Positions 56,370 to 64,000 of a stretch of DNA of 64,000 nucleotides are shown in pieces (position 1 is the stretch's first letter; each line of letters starts with the position of its first letter). The position numbers and the translations under genes were made by a program. A model generated the notes under the pieces. It did not search any database. It saw only the letters and a list, made by a program, of their open reading frames with translations, and was not told where the DNA came from. Source of the DNA: Pieris napi (taxonomy: Eukaryota > Arthropoda > Insecta > Lepidoptera > Pieridae); the NCBI RefSeq assembly GCF_905475465.1, contig NC_062254.1, forward strand, positions 4,980,001 to 5,044,000, in the 5' to 3' direction.

Positions 56370-58801
56370 TAGTCTAGTCGACAAGTTGAAAATGGAACAA
56401 AATAGAGATACTACTCTTAAAATTATGTGCGATAGCTCATTGGATCCGGAATGACGTCTAGAAAAATGTGCTAAAAGCGTGTATTAGCACATAAAAAATT
56501 GCAAAAGTTATAGACCATTAAAGATGAAAAAATAATGGCATTTAGTTTTTTGCCAATATTTAATAAACTATTAATATTTAAGAAATTTCAAATAAAGATT
56601 CTGAAAGAGGAGGAAATTTCTAATGAAAAACTCCTGACTCCCAGAACTCTATCTCCATTATTTATAATGTTAATTTAACGCTGAAAATAGGTCTGCTCTT
56701 GACATTTTTAGGATTCGCGCGTGGCGTCAAAAGCGACTACGGCACATTAATTAATTTATTTAAGGTATTGAATATTTTTTTTTAAATTTGAAAAAATTAT
56801 GGTGTGTTCTGAACACTATAATTAATTTATTCCCGTTAAAAATTTTACTTAAAGTTAATTTTTCAACAAGTTAAATAATTGTTAACTAACGAAATTTTCT
56901 CGAACGACCGTCTTAATTGTGAGTGAAAAAAAATGTTTAAATAATGGTCGTAAAAATATTTCGCTTCGTAGAGCCTTTCTTACATACATACTTAACAAGA
57001 TCGTGCCATAAAATTTAAAAAAATATTTATACTTTGTTTATAACAATTTTTTTACTTAAACAAAAACTTAAAAATCCATGTAATGATGTTAAAAAAAATT
57101 TTTTTTTTCTAAATCATCATATAATCGTTTTTTTATTAATACAAGATATTTATTGATTTGCAAAAAAAAAAATTCCCGCCATTTGTTGATAAATTTTTTT
57201 TAAACAAATTGATTAAATCAATATTTTTTAAAAAAAATTTAACACAACTTTATTACATTAAAATTTTATGATTTTTAAAAAAAAAAATTTTCCTTAATAA
57301 CAATTTTTAATTGTTTATAATCGTTTTTTTTAATTTTCTATTGTTTAAATAATTAGTTAAGAAATTTTTTTTTCCTAAAAATCATAATTGACAGTCTTCT
57401 ATAAAGTAACAGGAAAAAAATTTTTTTTTATCAACAATTCTATTGTTTATTAACTTACCAATTTGTTATAAACAAATATTCAACCTTTGTTTATTTTTTT
57501 TCTAAAACTTCTAAAATTAACAAAAACAACCATATATAACAAAGTGTAGAAAAAAAAATTTTTAATTTTAAATAAAAGTAATATTCATGATAATCAAAAA
57601 ATTTACAAAAAAATTTTTTCTATACTTTGTTATATATGGTTGTTTTTGTTAATTTTAGAAGTTTTAGAAAAAAAATAAACAAAGGTTGAATTTTTGTTTT
57701 TAACAAATTGGTAAGTTAATAAACAATAGAATTGTTGATAAAAAAAAATTTTTTTTCTGTTACTTTATAGAAGACTGTCAATTATGATTTTTAGGAAAAA
57801 AAAAATTTCTTAACTAATTATTTAAACAATAGAAAATTAAAAAAAACGATTATAAACAATTAAAAATTGTTATTAAGGAAAATTTTTTTTTTTTAAAATC
57901 ATAAAATTTTTAATGTAATAAAGTTGTGTTAAATTTTTTAAAAAAAATATTGATTTAATCAATTTGTTTAAAAAAAAATTATCAACAAATGGCGGGAATT
58001 TTTTTTTTTGCAAATCAATAAATATCTTGTATTAATAAAAAAACGATTATATGATGATTTAGAAAAAAAAAAAATTTTTTAACATCATTACATGGATTTT
58101 TAAGTTTTTGTTTAAGTAAAAAAATTGTTATAAACAAAGTATAAATATTTTTTTAACTTTTATGGCACGATCTTGTTAAGTATGTATGTAAGAAAGGCTC
58201 TACGAAGCGAAATATTTTTACGACCATTATTTAAACATTTTTTTTCACTTACAATTAAGACGGTCGTTCGAGAAAATTTCGTTAGTTAACAATTATTTAA
58301 CTTGTTGAAAAATTAACTTTAAGTAAAATTTTTAACGGGAATAAATTAATTATAGTGTTCAGAACACACCATAATTTTTTCAAATTTAAAAAAAAATATT
58401 CAATACCTTAAATAAATTAATTAATGTGCCGTAGTCGCTTTTGACGCCACGCGCGAATCCTAAAAATGTCAAGAGCAGACCTATTTTCAGCGTTAAATTA
58501 ACATTATAAATAATGGAGATAGAGTTCTGGGAGTCAGGAGTTTTTCATTAGAAATTTCCTCCTCTTTCAGAATCTTTATTTGAAATTTCTTAAATATTAA
58601 TAGTTTATTAAATATTGGCAAAAAACTAAATGCCATTATTTTTTCATCTTTAATGGTCTATAACTTTTGCATTTTTTTATGTGCTAATACACGCTTTTAG
58701 CACATTTTTCTAGACGTCATTCCGGATCCAATGAGCTATCGCACATAATTTTAAGAGTAGTATCTCTATTTTGTTCCATTTTCAACTTGTCGACTAGACT
58801 A
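56370..58801. repeat. Giant palindrome / foldback element, 2.43 kb
   Basis: The left arm 56372-57563 is inverted at 57607-58799 with very few mismatches (for example AAAAAATTGC against AAAAAAATGC near 56490, and ATAAAATTTAAA against ATAAAAGTTAAA near 57008). The spacer is about 43 bp (57564-57606). Termini are GTCTAGTCGAC...GTCGACTAGAC, each bordered by TA (56370-56371 and 58800-58801). This fits a TA target duplication as in Tc1/mariner elements. A 3-bp CAT duplication is an alternative reading. Arms are extremely AT-rich with A/T runs and encode no frame above 60 codons. It is best read as a non-autonomous foldback transposon. Confidence 0.95.
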
Positions 58802-60048
58802 CATCTCGTACATACAGACAGTAGCTGAGGATTTTTAGGGAAGTCTATTTATTTTATATCTTTAAAATTAAACGTAAAGGCTCCCTGAAAGATATCGCTT
58901 GTTACCTGTATTAAACCATACACTTACACAACGTGTAAATTATTATTTCTCTTATTAGGCCACAACGTTTTTGATAAATAAATGTTTTGTAAGTTACATT
59001 TAGAGCTACAATTTGGTAAAATTTCACGCAGTTGCTATGATGTCATAATAATACCTTAGATTAAGTTTATAACTTGCATATTATTATTTAATTAATTTTT
59101 GTTTGGTAACATAACTGCATTATGTAGATTTTCGTTGAAACTTTATTTAATACACTTTTATAAGTAAACAACTAAATAACAAACATTGTAAAGAAACTAC
59201 ATATTAGCTTTTAATATGGTTGAGCCTGAGCTTAATATAATTTATTTTTAAATTAAATTTATATAAAATATGAAATACTCTTCTATTTTTTGCTTCAATA
59301 AAATGTTAATATGGTAAATGAGATCAAGTTGTCCACGGATATAAGTTGAAAATGTTTAGATTTCCGAATGGCAAAACATTGATAAATAAATTCGCATTTA
59401 TTCACAAAGTAACGAAAGTGCTGAATGAAACGTCAGGGGTTGATTTGTTGACACTTTACCCTCGATACTAACAACACTGCGTCCAATTTGAACCTCTATA
59501 TTTTTAACAATTTACAACGATTCGTTTAAATTAGCTTTAAAAACATTTTACTTTGACAGACTACACCAACTTTGTTTGAAACATTATATCGCATTTGCCA
59601 TAAGTAATGCTGTTGGTGCTTTACGCTGCTATATTTTAATTGATATGAGTATAAAATTATTTTACAGAGCAAACGAGTATTCCGTCTGTTTGATGTTATT
59701 TTTGTATTATTTTTATCAAAGATTTGCTACAAAATGTACCTAATTTGTAGAGATATCATATACATATTCGGTTATACTGTTTCTGTAGCGATAGTATTTT
59801 TATTTTTTTATATATTTATTTATACTTATTACAATTTTGATCTGCAATCACTTTTAAATATAATGACTGTATATAAAAATAATGTACACAAAAATGAACA
59901 AATAATAGCTTGGAATGTTTAAACCCAATTAATATACGACTAGGTTAAACTGTTTTTCACTCCAATAGTGAAAATATCTTTAGCTTCTATGATCTATTAA
60001 TAGTAAAAAATGTGTTATATTTAAAAATTGTACATATTCATTATTTTT
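58802..60048. other. No recognised gene
   Basis: AT-rich. The 62-codon frame at 59734-59922 is a hydrophobic AT-driven frame without other support. Confidence 0.4.
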
Positions 60049-60575
60049 GAAGTTATACTTCTTTAGGCGCGTTGTGAAAAATTGATAAGAGCGAAATTTT
60101 ACGATGCGCGCGCACCCGTGACACAAAATTATCAGCATGAAGTTGCCCTAACTAACGAATTCTTTTTAAACCAGCCGGGCGCCGAGCGTGCGCGAGCGAG
60201 ATGGGAATAAGATAATCTACAAGTAAAAAGAAATAGAATATGCGTGAAGTTAGCAGCTATTATACCATAATGACCTTTGTAGTACCTTTTAAACAAATAT
60301 AAAGGAGTTTAAATTATTTTTTCAAAGAAATTTAGCAATGCTCTTTCACAAAGACCTATTGTTACTTAGTTAAAAGGTTATGAAACATACCTAGTTATTA
60401 AATTGAATGAATAATATAATAAAATAATAAATAATAATAATAATTATTATTAATATTATTTTATAATTGAATAATATACTAAATATTAAATATTATTAAA
60501 TTATTAACGTTAAATATTTATTATTAATTATTTAATATTTAAAAAAAATAAAGAAAGCTAAAGAAGTATAACTTC
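60049..60575. mobile_element. 527-bp TIR element of unknown superfamily
   Basis: The 17-bp terminal inverted repeats are perfect: GAAGTTATACTTCTTTA at 60049-60065 and its complement at 60559-60575. The left half holds a GC-rich segment (GCGCGTTGTGAAAAATTG, ACGATGCGCGCGCACCCGTG, GCCGGGCGCCGAGCGTGCGC). The right half contains a nearly pure A/T stretch (60410-60550). Non-coding. No obvious target duplication. I believe this GC-rich segment is dispersed in other moth genomes, but that is memory only. Confidence 0.65.
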
Positions 60576-61102
60576 TTACACGCGTACATAAGTACCCTTT
60601 TTTAAAAGATGTGGGTTTCTAATAAACAATAAAATAAAATAAATGCTAAATAATTCCCATAATATCTTGACAATTTAATCTGGGTAAGGCGGTTAGACTA
60701 TTTATTTAAATATTAAATAGAACTCAAAAATGAACCGCAGCGATTAAGGTAATATATTAAAGCAATAATTACTGAAACGCATGATTAAAGTATGTTGGTT
60801 AATTAATGCACGAATTAAGTGAAATGTCAAAAGTCATCCGCAGAGTGCGTGATGCTTTCATTATGTTCAGAAATGTAATGCTCGTTTTACATACAATACA
60901 GCTGAGAATTACATATCAAACAGTAAGCTCATATATATTTCATGATCAGTGCTTGAATTTTAATTGAATGAAATTTAACGACTAGACTTTCATAATACTT
61001 TATTATTAAGCTATTGCATAGCTTTTATCGCGGGCTTTGAGCGCGGCGACCGAATCAAGAAATTCCGTAACGAAAAAACGTAACACACGGTGACGTAATA
61101 TA
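60576..61102. other. No recognised gene
   Basis: AT-rich up to about 61020, then a GC-richer patch leading into the short tandem repeat. Confidence 0.35.
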
Positions 61103-61201
61103 GGTGCGGCCAATACGCGTTAGAGCGGGACAGAACGCATACTGCGTATTCAAATCTATCTGACGAGATCGGTGCAGCCGGTGCGCGTTAGAGTGAGACA
61201 G
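61103..61201. repeat. Two degenerate tandem copies (31 bp, period 68)
   Basis: GGTGCGGCCAATACGCGTTA, then GAGCGGGACAG (61103-61133), recurs as GGTGCAGCCGGTGCGCGTTA, then GAGTGAGACAG (61171-61201), with six differences. Class unknown. Confidence 0.6.
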
Positions 61202-62530
61202 ACTATATAGGCGAGTTAGTCTGAGTCTGGTAGATTGAATTAATTTATCAAAAAAAAAACTTGAATTAATATTAAAGAAAAAAAATACTGCATAAATAAA
61301 TAATTATAATTGTATAAGTTGAAAAAAAATTATACAATAGCTTTTCCGCGGCAGTCCCCGAGTGCCACACGTTTTTTTTATGTGTTACGATCAAGTGCCA
61401 TATTTTATTTACCAGCTAAATAGAAAATAATCATGCTAGTAAAAACATCTTTCATTTATTTTATAAATTGAAAATATATGTAGGTAAAAGTTATCTTGTT
61501 GTTGATTTTTCAATTTAATTACCGCGTGTATGGAATAAGCTGAGTCAAATTTTTCTAAACTTTATATATCATTATCACAATCACGAATGTTTTGATGTAT
61601 TTATATTTTCTGTCATTCAGTATGTACATTGTACAAAATAATGTATAATAGCGCCAAAACACAGCACATCGCCGCCCATATGTTAGACCTTGCCAGAAAC
61701 AACAAAACTTCGAATACGCCATAGAGATCTCGCGCCCCATTTATGCATTCGAAAAAAATATAATTAAAGAAACCTCAGTGACATTAACTTATTTCACTTG
61801 TACAATGCCCGGAAACATTCTCTTGTATTACGATAAGGATTGATAAAAAAAATGAATTTTATTTTCCTATCTTTATAAAGTCATTTGGAATTCCTCTTGT
61901 AATTCGTGAATCGTATTTAATGACATAAGAGTTGATAAAACATATTACCTAAGTTATTAAGGCTGTTATTATAAGTCCACATCACTAAAAGCATAACGTT
62001 GTACATAACTTACTTTGGAAAATCTAAGAATATCTTTTGTTTCAATAAAAGGAACAGTCCAAGTATTAATAAAATTATCAAGAATGTTATGAATTATGAA
62101 GTTAATTATATCGTTATTTTATTTCCTTTACAATTGATTGGGCACATATCTTGATATTTTTTCCCTCTTTACTTCATTAAATTATTAACGATTCTTGTAG
62201 CGTTTACTGTATTAATTTACAATTTCGTAGGTTTGACACAGTTTGTAACAATTCTTAACGTAATCAAATCGTGTTAATTGCTTTTATGTTCGCTATTATA
62301 GATAGATATCAAAGGCTGTTGAGGTATAAAGAGGCATATTTAGTGTGTAGTCTCACGCGATCATAAGCTTTGTCTACTGTGCGTGGGTATGAAATTAGCC
62401 TAAGAATTCAGTTCCATTTAATAACAAGGTTTTTGTAATTTGTATGTTATTGTGGTAAGAATGGGCTTCCGTGTGGGTTTCGTTATTGTACTCGCGTTTT
62501 GAAGGTAATTGAACCAGCTGTGTTCGTTAA
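61202..62530. other. No recognised gene
   Basis: A minus-strand frame of 61 codons at 61555-61740 (MGREISMAYSKFCCFWQG...) is unrecognised. Confidence 0.35.
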
Positions 62531-62725
62531 TGATTTTTTTTTTTTTTTATATAATAGGGGGGCAAACGAGCTTGCGGGACGACCAAAAAGGGTAGTCCAC
62601 GCAGCCCATAGACACCCATTTTAGTGGGTGCGTTGCCGGCCTTTGAGGGAGGAGTAGGCTCGTTTTTTAAAAATTTGGAGGTCGTATCTCTGAGGGAAGA
62701 CCCCCCCCCGGGAGCCGATTCCATT
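62531..62725 (-). pseudogene. LINE ORF2 end and 3' tail, variant of family C
   Basis: On the minus strand: AATGGAATCGGCTCCCGGG, TCCAAATTTTTAAAAAACGA, CCTCAAAGGCCGGCAACGC, ACTAAAATGGGTGTCTATGG, CAAGCTCGTTTGCCCCCC and a poly-A run (T-run at 62536-62549 on the plus strand). The overlapping 65-codon frame preserves pieces of the FLKN/KxGNA type but is not a gene. It shares the GGCCGGCAACGCAC core with the copy at 43816 but differs on both sides. Confidence 0.65.
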
Positions 62726-64000
62726 ATTATTTTGTTGTATAATATTAAGGAGTTTAGAGGTGAGTGCAGTGTTAGTGAAATTTGGTAAGATACATTTCAG
62801 TTAGTTGAACTTATATTTAAAAATTCTTATGACGCTCTCTCGTCCTCAGCCCTTACACTTTACACCGTCCTTTTATATGCTATTTGGCAACACTAAAATA
62901 TTTTGAAAACGAAGGTTGTTGTGAACCGGACAAACAATAGATAGTAGAAGTATCAATAGATACTTATTACTTGCTGCCCGTTATTAAGACTAAGTGAATG
63001 TTTGTATACCAACATCCATTAAAATGTAGGATTTTGCGTGAAACGCGATAGTATGAGAATATTCTTCGTTAACAGATGTTGCTAAAGTTATAATCACTAG
63101 CGCTAATTGGCTATTAAAATAAATTTAAAATATCAATAAAAGTGACGAAGACTAGTTAAGTCAATTAGAAGTGCCGAGCGTAACTAGAAATAAATGAAGT
63201 TTTTCAATTTTATCGGGTTTCAATTTCAATTTAAAATGTAAATTATAATAATTATTTAGAAGTTGAAACCGAAATTGAATTTTTAAGCAAGCTATTAATT
63301 AGTGTGAACCTTTTCATATATGTTCCCCGATTACTCGATAGTTTAAGTAATTCTGTGTTTTCCCCAGCATTTATTAAGTCGGAATCAGATGATAGGATCC
63401 TAGAGAAGTGAGTATTTTTTGTATTGTAGAAAAAGACCGATTGTTTAAATTATAGTAATAGTATTTAGTTATATTTCAATTTAAATACATGAGCTTAAAT
63501 AAGTTAAATGGGAAAGAAGCGGATAAGCCTCATACTAGAACAACATGATGTTCTTGATGTTTGAAACTTTCTTCATTAGAAGTAGCTTAAATAAATGGTT
63601 TTTGTACGTATTTTGACGCTAATATTTATTCATATATTGTAACATTATAGTCGCACGAAAAATTTTAATCACTTCTTATTTTTAAAATAAATTCTGCCTT
63701 AAATAACGCTCAGTTGTGAAACGACGGACATCGAGGTGATACGGGTGGTATTTCGATAATGCCTCGACGTCCGATAATGAAACTCAGCTGCAGTTATAAA
63801 TCCGAATAATTCGTCTGAACACTATCCATTTAAACTAGTTCCGGTTTTTAAACGAGCTCAACAAGCGTTGTAACTGATCAAATGAAATAATGAAGTTGAA
63901 AAAACACCGAAGCAAATCAGTAGTAAATTATAAGGAGAAAAGAATACGTATAAAAACTGGACCTAAAATGTAACGTAATTTTATTTATGAATGTTGTAGA
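62726..64000. other. No recognised gene
   Basis: AT-rich. A 12-bp imperfect inverted pair (CGGACATCGAGG at 63725 against CCTCGACGTCCG at about 63762) sits in a GC-richer patch. Nothing else seen. Confidence 0.4.

Noticed and set aside
61555..61740. 61-codon minus-strand frame
   Set aside because: No recognisable domain, no supporting exon structure; possible LINE shadow.

Overview
This window is nuclear DNA of an insect, almost certainly a moth or butterfly (Lepidoptera). It is AT-rich and sparse in genes. It is littered with short interspersed repeats whose phrases I recognise from lepidopteran genomes: two tRNA-headed SINE families, and several LINE 3' ends ending in AATAAA or short microsatellite tails. 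No prokaryotic gene organisation is present. I could not identify the species. All coordinates of repeats are read by eye and their ends are approximate unless stated.

Only one host protein-coding gene can be reconstructed with confidence. It lies on the minus strand, 29206 down to 21079, as six short coding exons. Splice sites and phases agree at every junction, and together they encode a 239-residue EF-hand protein of the myosin regulatory light chain (MLC2) type. Its introns hold SINEs and LINE fragments.

The second coding unit is a mobile element: a non-LTR retrotransposon on the minus strand (about 45838-50560) with two uninterrupted ORFs. ORF1 (306 aa) has a coiled coil and a C-terminal region resembling the baculovirus FP-type domain. 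ORF2 (987 aa) has an AP-type endonuclease followed by reverse transcriptase with the YADD motif.

The rest is repeat archaeology. 1-20 kb: SINE and LINE tails, a 181-bp MITE (18869-19049) and a decayed LINE (19130-19670). 29-34 kb: upstream of the gene, with a SINE head trapped inside a 49-bp inverted repeat (30502-30687). 35-38 kb: a dense complex with a ~95-bp inverted repeat (35146/37060) bracketing a homogeneous 128-bp tandem array (35621-36332), followed by a Harbinger-like TIR element (37093-37634). 39.4-40.2 kb: a nested inverted plus direct duplication. 41-45 kb: LINE ends and a 44-bp perfect palindrome. 51-56 kb: no recognisable feature.

The most striking structure is a ~2.43-kb nearly perfect palindrome at 56370-58801. 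Its arms are about 1.19 kb each, its spacer about 43 bp, and it is flanked by TA dinucleotides. A transcript through it would form one very long hairpin. A TIR element (60049-60575) and further LINE debris complete the window.
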